Positions 7,381 to 14,639 of a stretch of DNA of 31,042 bases are shown piece by piece (the first letter of the stretch is position 1; every line of letters starts with the position of its first letter). The translations under genes and the position numbers were made by a program. A model generated the notes under the pieces. It was not told the origin of the DNA. It did not search any database and worked only from the letters and a program-made list of their open reading frames with translations. The stretch is taken from NCBI GenBank assembly GCA_934613505.1, contig CAKTTB010000016.1:1-31042 (forward strand), read 5' to 3'. This DNA comes from an uncultured Oscillospiraceae bacterium (GTDB lineage Bacteria > Bacillota > Clostridia > Oscillospirales > Oscillospiraceae).

Positions 7381-8148
7381 TCATTCTTTGGCGTCGATGG
7401 CAGCCTTGATGGCGCGGATCTCGTCCAGCGCTTCGGGGCTGCAGTCGTAGGGCGAAAGGCCTTTGCGATCCGCATCGATGACGGTGGGACTGTAGCTGAT
7501 AAAACCGAGCAGATCTTCCGCCGGGATCCGGCTTCTGATAAATTCACGGTCAGACTCGCCGCGGATCTTGTTGGCCACAACGCGCACCTTGGTGATGCCG
7601 ATGTCGGCTGCAAGCTCCTTGATGCGCACATAGGTCTGCACGCTTCTCGCGCCCGGCTCGATGACCACGATGAACTGATCCATCATGCTGGCCGTGCCGC
7701 GGCCGAGGTGCTCCAGACCCGCTTCCATGTCCATGATGACGACGTCGTCCTTGCGGAAGACCAGATTCGTCATGATGGCTTTGAGCATGACATGCTCCGG
7801 GCAGACGCAGCCGGTGCCGCCGGTGTCGACCGTGCCCATGACGAGAAGCTTGACGCCGTGGATCTCCTTGGCGAGCTTGTCGGGCAGATCGGAGACGTCA
7901 GGGTTCAGCTTGTAGAAGCTGTTCTGATCGTTCGCGCCGGTGCGCTCTTTTGCGAGCTGCTTCATTTTGGAGACGGGGACAATGGAATTGACCTCTTCCT
8001 CGCTCAGGCCCAGGGCAAGCCCCAGATTGGCGTCAGGATCGACGTCGGCGGCGAGGACCGTGCGCCCTTCGTCGGCATACAGCCGCGCGAGGGTGGAGGC
8101 CAGCGTCGTCTTGCCGACGCCGCCCTTGCCGGTGATAGCTACTTTCAT
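7381..8148 (-). CDS. cooC: CODH nickel-insertion ATPase
   Basis: CooC (AcsF-like) is a dimeric MinD/NifH-family ATPase that loads nickel into the CODH C-cluster or the ACS A-cluster. The 255-aa sequence has the deviant Walker A GKGGVGKTT at 7-15, switch residues at DVDPDANLG (35-43), and the metal-binding CxC motif Cys114-Val-Cys116. Walker B is in VVIMDMEAGLEHLGRG. The gene lies between cooS and acsB with 29-bp and 22-bp gaps, so one transcript serves enzyme and maturase. Whether it serves CooS, AcsB or both cannot be decided from sequence. Confidence 0.95.
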   Translation of the reverse strand: MKVAITGKGGVGKTTLASTLARLYADEGRTVLAADVDPDANLGLALGLSEEEVNSIVPVSKMKQLAKERTGANDQNSFYKLNPDVSDLPDKLAKEIHGVKLLVMGTVDTGGTGCVCPEHVMLKAIMTNLVFRKDDVVIMDMEAGLEHLGRGTASMMDQFIVVIEPGARSVQTYVRIKELAADIGITKVRVVANKIRGESDREFIRSRIPAEDLLGFISYSPTVIDADRKGLSPYDCSPEALDEIRAIKAAIDAKE

Positions 8149-8177
8149 AATTGGTAAAGACCCTCCGGGAGAAAGCT

Positions 8178-10079
8178 TTAGATGCCGAGAGCTGCGCGCT
8201 TTGCTTCGATCGCGACGATCATCTTGTCGCCCAGGCTCTCAATGTTGGTGTCGACAACGAAGTGCGCCTCGACCCACTCCTTGCAGCCGCGGGCGTCACC
8301 CTGCAGAAGCTCGGTGATCTCGCTGGAACCCTTGGAGTACGGATCGACGCCCAGGTATGTATCGATACCGGTCGCCACGACGTAGTTGCCGATGGAAACG
8401 GCCTTTTCAGACATCCATTCCGGTGCGCAGCCGCAGAGCGGAATCTGAGAAATGTTGATGCCCCAATCCTTTGCAAGATCGGAAGCAAGGATCATCATAC
8501 GGGAGATATCAACGCAGGAGCCCATATGCAGGATGGGCGGGATGCCGACCAGCTTGCAGACGCGGCGCAGACCCTCGCCGCAGTATTCGGCGGCGTCGAG
8601 ATCCATGAGACCGGCCTTGGCGGCAGCCTGTGCCGAACAGCCGGAGACGATGACGATGATATCGTTCTTGAGGAGCTTCTTCATGAGCTCGATGTGCGCG
8701 GTGTCGGGACGGACCTTGGGGTTGTTGCAGCCGACCATGGCGACAGCGCCGCGCAGGACGCCGGCCTTGACAACGTCAGCCAGAGGCTTCAGCGTGCCGA
8801 ATGCGTCAACGTGGGTGTTGCAGACGCCGTCGAGCTCCTTCTTGATGGCCTCGACCGAGTAGCCGACACGGGCCTTGGTCTTGAGGTTCGGGATGTTGAC
8901 GAGCTCGGGCTTGCGGTTCTTGAAGTTCTCGACCGCCATCTTGATGATCGCCTTGGCGTTGTCCGCCGCGGTGTCCTCATGGAACTCGATGAAATCGGAG
9001 TCCGGCATACGGGCGATGGGGGAGGTGGTGATGAACTTGGTGTGGAAGCACTTCGACAGCGGGCCAAGTGCCGGGAAGATGCACTGCACGTCGACGACGA
9101 TGGCTTCGCAGGCGCCCGTCAGAACGACGTTTTCCTGCTGCAGGAAGTTGCCTGCCATCGGGATGCCCTGACGCATGGCGACTTCGTTGCCCGTGCAGCA
9201 GACGCCGGCAATGTTGATGCCCTTGGCGCCGACGGACTTCGCAAGCGCGACCATCTCGGGATCCTGCGAGTACATAACGATCATTTCGGACAGGGAAGGA
9301 TCGTGGCCGTGGACGATGATGTTGACCATGTCCTTTTCCATGACGCCGATGTTTGCGGTGGTGTCAACGGGACGCGGGGTGCCGAACAGGATGTCGGAGA
9401 ACTCGGTGCCCATCATGGAGCCGCCCCAGCCGTCGGACAGACCTGCGCGCAGGGACTGCTTGATGAGAGCTTCCGGCAGCGAGGAACAGCCCATGTGCGT
9501 CATGTGCAGCGACTGCGAGACCTCACGGTCGATCGCGCGCGGCTCGATGCCGGCATCATGCCACAGCTTCTGGGTGTGCTCCGGTGCGCGCTTCAAATAG
9601 CGCTGCACGCCGAAGGGCTTGCCGTATTCCAGAAGGCCGGTCTCGGCAACTTCGTGGGCCAGATCGTAGATGTCCTTGCCCTCGGTCTCGATGCCCCATT
9701 CAGCGGCGATCTTCTTCAGCTTTTCCGGATCCTTGACCTGATAGGAGCCGCCCTCTTTTGCCTGATACAGCGTATGGCAGATCTGACGGCCATGGTCGGA
9801 GTGCGTGGCTGCGCCGCCTGCGGTGAAGCGCAGGTAGTTACGGCCGACAATGCCGTGCACGTCGCAGCCGCAGATGCCGCGCGGCGCCTTCGGCGTGATG
9901 CGGCACGGACCCATGGAGCAAATACGGCAGCAGGTACCGGCTTCGCCGAAGCCGCAGTGCGGCGTCTGATTTTTGACGCGCTGCTGCCAGGAATCAGCGC
10001 CAACTTTTTTGCCGGTTTCAAGCAATTCGTTGGTAGCCGCTTCCATCTGTTCAATAGTGATTAAGCGATCCCAATCCAT
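8178..10079 (-). CDS. cooS: anaerobic carbon-monoxide dehydrogenase catalytic subunit
   Basis: CooS (AcsA) interconverts CO2 and CO at a Ni-Fe-S C-cluster and, with AcsB, feeds CO to acetyl-CoA synthesis. The protein is 633 aa, the standard length. The N-terminal cysteine cluster (Cys42, 50, 51, 54, 59, 70, 72; HCGFGEAGTCCRICSMGPC) supplies the D- and B-clusters. C-cluster ligand segments follow: VHGHDPSLSE, GVCCTGNE, DVQCIFPAL, SGCSAQAAAKAG and MGSCVDISR. Start ATG at 10079 is preceded by AGGAGG 11 nt upstream. It is the first gene of the leftward operon. The adjacent acsB makes an acetogenic or acetyl-CoA role likely, rather than simple CO oxidation. Confidence 0.97.
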   Translation of the reverse strand: MDWDRLITIEQMEAATNELLETGKKVGADSWQQRVKNQTPHCGFGEAGTCCRICSMGPCRITPKAPRGICGCDVHGIVGRNYLRFTAGGAATHSDHGRQICHTLYQAKEGGSYQVKDPEKLKKIAAEWGIETEGKDIYDLAHEVAETGLLEYGKPFGVQRYLKRAPEHTQKLWHDAGIEPRAIDREVSQSLHMTHMGCSSLPEALIKQSLRAGLSDGWGGSMMGTEFSDILFGTPRPVDTTANIGVMEKDMVNIIVHGHDPSLSEMIVMYSQDPEMVALAKSVGAKGINIAGVCCTGNEVAMRQGIPMAGNFLQQENVVLTGACEAIVVDVQCIFPALGPLSKCFHTKFITTSPIARMPDSDFIEFHEDTAADNAKAIIKMAVENFKNRKPELVNIPNLKTKARVGYSVEAIKKELDGVCNTHVDAFGTLKPLADVVKAGVLRGAVAMVGCNNPKVRPDTAHIELMKKLLKNDIIVIVSGCSAQAAAKAGLMDLDAAEYCGEGLRRVCKLVGIPPILHMGSCVDISRMMILASDLAKDWGINISQIPLCGCAPEWMSEKAVSIGNYVVATGIDTYLGVDPYSKGSSEITELLQGDARGCKEWVEAHFVVDTNIESLGDKMIVAIEAKRAALGI

Positions 10080-10115
10080 CGATGATGTATCCTCCTAAAT
10101 TTTGTTCTGGACCTC

Positions 10116-10171
10116 GGACGCAAGAGCGCCCTCGGTTACGGAAGGGGGGTATGTCTTGCAGACAAACCGAG
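10116..10171 (-). promoter_or_regulatory. structured part of the cooS 5' leader
   Basis: The roughly 147-nt leader between the promoter and cooS can form two hairpins. CTCGGTT pairs with AACCGAG (10165-10171 with 10131-10137) and encloses the hairpin TGTCT-TGC-AGACA. GGGCGC pairs with GCGTCC (10126-10131 with 10116-10121). No poly-U follows. I do not recognise a riboswitch class, and the role is unknown. Confidence 0.35.
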
Positions 10172-10232
10172 CAGACGCATCAAGGCCCCGAAACCAAGAG
10201 CAGCAAAATGCGCCTTACATAGCTTGTATCCT

Positions 10233-10261
10233 ATTTTAACAAGACAGCTGTGGAAAGTCAA
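10233..10261 (-). promoter_or_regulatory. sigma-A promoter of cooS-cooC-acsB
   Basis: On the minus strand, TTGACT (10256-10261) and TAAAAT (10233-10238) are spaced 17 bp. Predicted transcription start is near 10226. The rest of the interval 10262-10335 is AT-rich and holds a second possible -10 (TATAAT) without a good -35. Confidence 0.75.
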
Positions 10262-10335
10262 CCGATCTGAACCCGGTAGGGGGGATGCAAACAAATCCAT
10301 TTTTATCGATATATTCTAATTATAATACAAAATAA

Positions 10336-10376
10336 AAAGTTGGAATCATCGACGTTTCTACGAAGATTCCAACTTT
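10336..10376 (-). terminator. terminator of the mscS gene
   Basis: A perfect 12-bp stem (10336-10347 with 10365-10376) is read on the minus strand and followed by TTTTTATTTTG. It lies about 40 bp beyond the leftward mechanosensitive-channel gene and insulates the cooS promoter. Confidence 0.75.
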
Positions 10377-10415
10377 ATCACAAAAATGACATGCGATATG
10401 CGGATATTCTTTTTT

Positions 10416-11249
10416 TTATGAACCCATATGAACATTGATATGCGGATAGGTCATGCTCACGCCGGCTGTGTCAAAGGCGGACTTCATGCGGTCCATTACG
10501 TCGTTGTATGCGTCCCAGTAATCCTCCGTCCGCGCCCAGAAGCGCAGGACGTAATTGACGGCGCTGTCGCCGTAGCCGGTCACATGCGCCTCGACGGGGC
10601 GGTCCGGCAGGACCTTTTCGCAGCGCGCCGCCGCGCCGCAGAGCGTTTTGCGTACCGTGTCCGGATCGTCGTCATAGGAGGCTGAAAAGCTCAGATCTAC
10701 CCGGCGCGTCTCAGCCGAGGTGCAGTTGACGATCGCTGCGGCAGTGACCTGACTGTTCGGAATGTAGATAAGCTGATTGTCGTACGTACGCAGGCTCGTG
10801 TAGATCGCGCCGATGGTGAGGACCGTGCCGGCCTTGTCGCCAAGCTGGACGTAATCGCCGGCCCGGAAGGGCTTGGCCGTCAGGATCATCATGGCGCTGG
10901 CCACATTGGAGAGGGAACTCTGCACCGACAGCGAAACAGCAAGACCTGCAACGCTCAGGATGGCCAGCAGCGACGAGGTGTCGATGCCGAGCGTCCCGGC
11001 CACGAGCATCGTGGTGATGAAGATCAGAATGGCCTTGGCCGCCGTGCGCAGAAAGCCGAAGATCGTATGGTCGAGCTTCGAATGGGCAAAGAGCTTGTCC
11101 GCAGCCTTGAGGATCAGCCGGATCAGCACCGCGCACAAAACCAGCAGCACCGCCGCGTACAGGAGCTTCTCCAGCGTCAGCTTGGAAAAGAACGACTGCA
11201 CCTGCTTTTCATCAATAGCCGTCGTGTCAAGAACGGAAGAAAGAAACAT
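10416..11249 (-). CDS. small-conductance mechanosensitive channel, MscS family
   Basis: This 277-aa protein is a membrane channel that opens under membrane tension and releases osmolytes on hypo-osmotic shock. It has three predicted N-terminal transmembrane helices; the third is the pore helix SVAGLAVSLSVQSSLSNVAS. The MscS beta domain follows (PFRAGDYVQLGDKAGTV, then TYDNQLIYIPNSQV) and an alpha/beta C-terminal domain. I chose the ATG at 11249, 6 nt after GGAGG. The adjacent ATG at 11252 would be only 3 nt away, and a longer frame upstream merely crosses repeat DNA. It lies downstream of ftsH with the family B element between. The C-terminus is compact, as in YggB/YkuT-type proteins. Confidence 0.93.
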   Translation of the reverse strand: MFLSSVLDTTAIDEKQVQSFFSKLTLEKLLYAAVLLVLCAVLIRLILKAADKLFAHSKLDHTIFGFLRTAAKAILIFITTMLVAGTLGIDTSSLLAILSVAGLAVSLSVQSSLSNVASAMMILTAKPFRAGDYVQLGDKAGTVLTIGAIYTSLRTYDNQLIYIPNSQVTAAAIVNCTSAETRRVDLSFSASYDDDPDTVRKTLCGAAARCEKVLPDRPVEAHVTGYGDSAVNYVLRFWARTEDYWDAYNDVMDRMKSAFDTAGVSMTYPHINVHMGS

Positions 11250-11279
11250 CATGCACCTCCGGAAGGATAACAGGAAATA

Positions 11280-11306
11280 CCGCGCCCCTGCAGAACAGGG
11301 GCGCGG
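11280..11306 (-). terminator. GC hairpin between ftsH and mscS
   Basis: A perfect 11-bp stem, CCGCGCCCCTG (11280-11290) with 11296-11306, has a 5-nt loop. On the minus strand only TATTTCC follows, so it is a weak or Rho-assisted terminator at best. It may instead be a leader hairpin, ending about 20 nt before the mscS ribosome site. Confidence 0.4.
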
Positions 11307-11362
11307 ACAGCGTGCTGAAAAGTCCGATTTTTGCGAAGCAGTACGAGACATGCACCGTCCGT

Positions 11363-11574
11363 GTAGGGGCCGATGCCCACATCGGCCCGGAAAAGGTTGC
11401 AAATTTGCCGTAGATTTTTCGAAAAATCGGCTTATTCTGCCGGGACGATGCGACGCCCGCAGGCTAGTTTCGAGGCGCAACCGCGCGCAGCGCGGCTCTT
11501 AGCGCCGAAGATAGGCATCGTCCCCTACGAACAAATCAGAAAACTTTCAACATAAAACGGATATTGACGTTTTA
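11363..11574. mobile_element. MITE-like inverted-repeat element, family B, copy 1
   Basis: The element has terminal inverted repeats GTAGGGGCCGATGCC (11363-11377) and GGCATCGTCCCCTAC (11514-11528). The interior has a compact palindrome, CCGCGC-GCA-GCGCGG, inside GGCGC/GCGCC, at about 11473-11505. Similarity to copy 2 (19032-19344) covers the right 120 bp of the core and continues past the repeat to about 11574. The outer left flank seen in copy 2 is not recognisable here. There is no transposase; mobilisation in trans is inferred. Confidence 0.7.
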
Positions 11575-11622
11575 GACAGTCTTACCGAGCCGCCCACAAA
11601 ATAGGGGTTCGGAAGTGGAATT

Positions 11623-13584
11623 TTACTCTGCGTCGGGAGCCGCGTCCTGTTCGGGCACAGGTTCCGCTTCGGCGTCGGAGCCGTCCGTTAGCTTTTTGTT
11701 TTCCGCGTTCACATACGTCATGAACTCGTCGCCCGTGATGGTCTCCTTCGTGAGAAGGAACAGGGCGATCTCGTCCAGCAGCGAACGGTGCTCGACAAGA
11801 AGCTTTCTGGCGTCCTCATAGCAGCTCATCAGCAGCTTGTGGATCTCCTCATCCGCCGCGGACGAGGTGGAGTCAGCGCAGTTCATCATCGTGCTGCCGT
11901 CCAGATACGGGTTCGAGACCGTGGACAGCGCCATGAGACCGAGCTTCTCGCTCATGCCGTACTGCGTGACCATCTTGCGGGCCAGCTCCGTGGCGCGCTC
12001 GATGTCGTTGGATGCGCCCGTCGTGGCAATGCCGAAGACGACCTGCTCCGCCGCGCGGCCGCCGAGCAGCGTCTGCAGCTCGACGATCAGCTCCTCCTTG
12101 CTGGACAGGAACTTCTCCTCCTCCGGCATCTGCATGGTGTAGCCCAGCGCGCCGGAGGTATGCGGGACGATCGTAATTTTGGAGACGGGCTGCGAGTGCT
12201 TCTGCAGTGCCGCCACCAGCGCATGTCCGACCTCGTGGTAGGAGACGATGCGCTTTTCCGTGTCGGTCAGGACGGTGCCCTTCTTCTCGGTGCCCGCGAT
12301 GACCAGCTCAAACGACGTCAGCAGATCCTGCTGGTTGACGGCCTTGCGGCCCAGACGCACGGCGCGCAGCGCCGCCTCGTTCACGAGGTTCGCCAGATCC
12401 GCGCCGACCGCGCCCGCGGTCGCCTGCGCGATCTTGTGCAGGTCGACGTCCTCGGCGAGCTTGATGTTCTTCGTGTGCACGCGGAGCGTCTGATAGCGCC
12501 CGGCGAGATTCGGCCGGTCGACGATGATGCGGCGGTCAAAGCGGCCCGCGCGCAGAAGCGCCTTGTCGAGGATCTCCGGCCGGTTCGTGGCGGCCAGAAT
12601 GACGACGCCCTTGCTCGAGTCAAAGCCGTCGATCTCGGCGAGCAGCTGGTTGAGCGTCTGCTCGCGCTCGTCGTTGCCGCCGAACTTGGAGTCTCTCGTG
12701 CGGCCGATGGCGTCGATCTCGTCGATGAAGATGATGGCCGGGGCGACCTTCGCCGCCTGCTGGAACAGATCGCGCACGCGGCTTGCGCCGACGCCGACGA
12801 ACATCTCGACGAAATCAGAGCCGGAGATCGAGAAGAACGGCACGCTGGCCTCGCCCGCGACGGCCTTGGCCAGCAGCGTCTTGCCGGTACCCGGAGGGCC
12901 GACGAGCAGCGCGCCCTTCGGCAGCTTTGCGCCGATGGCGGCATATTTCTGCGGGTTATGCAGGAAGTCGATGATCTCGACGAGCGATTCCTTGGCCTCA
13001 TCCTGACCGGCGACATCGGCAAACGTGACGCCGGTGGACTTTTCCATGTAGACCTTGGCCTTGCTCTCGCCGATACCGCCGATGCCGCCGATGCCGCCGC
13101 CCATTTTCTTCGACAGGCTGCGCATCAGCAGGCTGAGCAGCGCATACATGATGATGACCGGCAGCAGCCATGTGACGACAAAGGTCACGATGGGGCTGGC
13201 CTGCTCGACGATCTCGGTGTTGTATTCCACCCCCTGCGCGTCGAGCCGCGCCTTCAGCTCGTCGTTTGAGACGTTGGGGATATAGCCGGTGTAGTACAGC
13301 CGCTGCTGCGACGACGGCTTTTTCGCCTCGTCGCGCGTCAGGATGACCATACGGTCGGACTGGAATTCCAGCTCGGCGATCTGATCCTTGTCCAGATAGT
13401 CCTGGAACTCGTTATAGGTGATCTCAGACAGATACGCGTTGGCAATGGTCGTATAGAGCGAATTGATAAGCAGCGTCGCGATCAGCGCCGCAACCACCAG
13501 AAATACGATCCGGCGGCCCTGTCGTCCGTCGTCGCCCTGCGGCTTATTGTCCTGCGGCTTTTTGTTTTTGGGGTCGTTATTCAA
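11623..13584 (-). CDS. ftsH: ATP-dependent zinc metalloprotease FtsH
   Basis: FtsH is a hexameric membrane AAA+ protease that degrades misfolded membrane proteins and regulatory proteins. The 653-aa sequence has an N-terminal membrane helix (about 24-44), an extracytoplasmic domain, and a second helix (about 132-154). A Gly-rich linker [12 protein letters not shown] follows. Walker A is GPPGTGKT (229-236), Walker B IIFIDEID (284-291), and the second region of homology ends in RAGRFDRR. The zinc site is HEVGH (450-454), a variant of the usual HEAGH, with the distal Asp in SNDIERAT. Translation starts at TTG 13584 with AGAAGGTG upstream. It has its own promoter, divergent from rlmB. The C-terminus is acidic ([17 protein letters not shown]). 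Confidence 0.97.
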   Translation of the reverse strand: MNNDPKNKKPQDNKPQGDDGRQGRRIVFLVVAALIATLLINSLYTTIANAYLSEITYNEFQDYLDKDQIAELEFQSDRMVILTRDEAKKPSSQQRLYYTGYIPNVSNDELKARLDAQGVEYNTEIVEQASPIVTFVVTWLLPVIIMYALLSLLMRSLSKKMGGGIGGIGGIGESKAKVYMEKSTGVTFADVAGQDEAKESLVEIIDFLHNPQKYAAIGAKLPKGALLVGPPGTGKTLLAKAVAGEASVPFFSISGSDFVEMFVGVGASRVRDLFQQAAKVAPAIIFIDEIDAIGRTRDSKFGGNDEREQTLNQLLAEIDGFDSSKGVVILAATNRPEILDKALLRAGRFDRRIIVDRPNLAGRYQTLRVHTKNIKLAEDVDLHKIAQATAGAVGADLANLVNEAALRAVRLGRKAVNQQDLLTSFELVIAGTEKKGTVLTDTEKRIVSYHEVGHALVAALQKHSQPVSKITIVPHTSGALGYTMQMPEEEKFLSSKEELIVELQTLLGGRAAEQVVFGIATTGASNDIERATELARKMVTQYGMSEKLGLMALSTVSNPYLDGSTMMNCADSTSSAADEEIHKLLMSCYEDARKLLVEHRSLLDEIALFLLTKETITGDEFMTYVNAENKKLTDGSDAEAEPVPEQDAAPDAE

Positions 13585-13643
13585 AAACGCACCTTCTTTC
13601 TGTAAGAAAACGTGGAAAATTCAAGCTTTGCAAGCTGTTTCAA

Positions 13644-13672
13644 ATCTTATCACACCCGCCCGGCTTTTACAA
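13644..13672 (-). promoter_or_regulatory. sigma-A promoter of ftsH
   Basis: On the minus strand, TTGTAA (13667-13672) and TAAGAT (13644-13649) are spaced 17 bp, about 60 bp upstream of the TTG start. Confidence 0.65.
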
Positions 13673-13723
13673 GAAAGAACCTGTGGCCGCCCGGTAAATT
13701 TTCTGTGAATTGTGAGATTCTGA

Positions 13724-13752
13724 TTGAGCTTTGCGGAAGAAGCTGTTATAAT
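13724..13752 (+). promoter_or_regulatory. sigma-A promoter of rlmB
   Basis: TTGAGC (13724-13729), 17 bp, then perfect TATAAT (13747-13752). A start near 13759 leaves a roughly 30-nt leader before the chosen ATG. It is divergent from the ftsH promoter. Confidence 0.8.
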
Positions 13753-13788
13753 GTACCTTGAATTACTATGACAAGTACTGGAGAAGCC

Positions 13789-14604
13789 ATGGAACAGAAA
13801 AAATACAGCCGGGAAACTCCCCGGTATGCGGGAAAACCCGCCTTCCGCCGCGCACAGCCGGATCCCGAGACGGCGGAGAATCTGCTGGAGGGCCGCAACG
13901 CCGTGCAGGAAGCGCTGACGGCCGGCCGTCCGATCGATAAGGTCTATATTGCCGCCGGCGAGACCGACCGCGCCCTTGCCCGTCTTGCCGCCATGGCGCG
14001 CGAAGCGGGCGCCGCCGTCGCCGAAACGGACCGCAGAAAGCTCGATCAGCTCTCCGCGACCGGCGCACATCAGGGCATCATCGCCGTGGTGGCCGCGCAC
14101 GCCTATGCGAGCGTGGACGACATTCTGGAAAACGCGAAGCGCCGCGGCGAAGCGCCCCTGATCGTCATCTGCGACGAGCTGTCCGACCCGCACAATCTCG
14201 GCGCGATCATCCGCACGGCAGAGTGCGCGGGCGCGCACGGCGTCATCATCCCGAAGCGCCGCAGCGTCGGTCTGACCGCCGTCGTCGGCAAGGCGTCCGC
14301 GGGCGCGCTGGAATATCTGCCGGTTGCGCGCGTGTCCAATCTGGTCAGCACCATCCGCGAGCTGCAGAAGGCCGGCGTCTGGGTGTTCGGCACCGCGGCA
14401 GACGGCGATACGGCGCTGTATAAGGCCGATCTCAAGGGGCCGGCCGCCATCGTCATCGGCAACGAGGGCGAGGGTATGAGCCGCCTGGTCTCCGAAGCAT
14501 GCGACTTCAAGGTCAGTATACCCATGCACGGCCGCATCTCATCCCTCAACGCGTCGAACGCCGCCGCCATTTTATTATATGAAGCGGTTCGCCAGAGAGG
14601 ATAA
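13789..14604 (+). CDS. rlmB: 23S rRNA (guanosine-2'-O-)-methyltransferase RlmB / TrmH family
   Basis: This 271-aa SpoU/TrmH-type methyltransferase probably methylates the 2'-OH of G2251 in the 23S rRNA P-loop, using SAM. The N-terminal substrate-binding domain includes LLEGRNAVQEAL and GAHQGIIAVV. The trefoil-knot catalytic domain shows the three SpoU motifs: CDELSDPHNLGAIIRTAECAG, VIGNEGEGMSRLV and IPMHGRISSLNASNAAAILLYE. I chose the ATG at 13789 because GGAG lies 5 nt upstream. The in-frame ATG at 13768 would be nearly leaderless. A basic 30-residue extension precedes the domain. The pseudo-ATPase gene follows 35 bp later in the same direction. Confidence 0.93.
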   Translation: MEQKKYSRETPRYAGKPAFRRAQPDPETAENLLEGRNAVQEALTAGRPIDKVYIAAGETDRALARLAAMAREAGAAVAETDRRKLDQLSATGAHQGIIAVVAAHAYASVDDILENAKRRGEAPLIVICDELSDPHNLGAIIRTAECAGAHGVIIPKRRSVGLTAVVGKASAGALEYLPVARVSNLVSTIRELQKAGVWVFGTAADGDTALYKADLKGPAAIVIGNEGEGMSRLVSEACDFKVSIPMHGRISSLNASNAAAILLYEAVRQRG

Positions 14605-14639
14605 CGGGACACAGAGATTTACAAAACACGGAGCAGAGT

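Noticed and set aside
5019..7409. A 796-codon plus-strand open frame opposite acsB
   Set aside because: It runs through a repeat and a terminator before entering the antisense of acsB. Its Asp/Leu/Gly/Val-rich composition is a mirror of biased codons, and it has no ribosome site.
8151..10064. A 637-codon plus-strand open frame opposite cooS
   Set aside because: It is the antisense reading of the CO dehydrogenase gene, which has every expected metal ligand. No independent evidence supports it.
11250..11480. N-terminal extension of the MscS-type protein into family B DNA
   Set aside because: The extension is Arg/Ser/Pro-rich repeat sequence and crosses a GC hairpin. A proper ribosome site lies just before the ATG at 11249.
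11623..13269. Long plus-strand frames opposite ftsH
   Set aside because: They are antisense to a gene with complete Walker and HExxH motifs. Composition is biased and there is no start signal.
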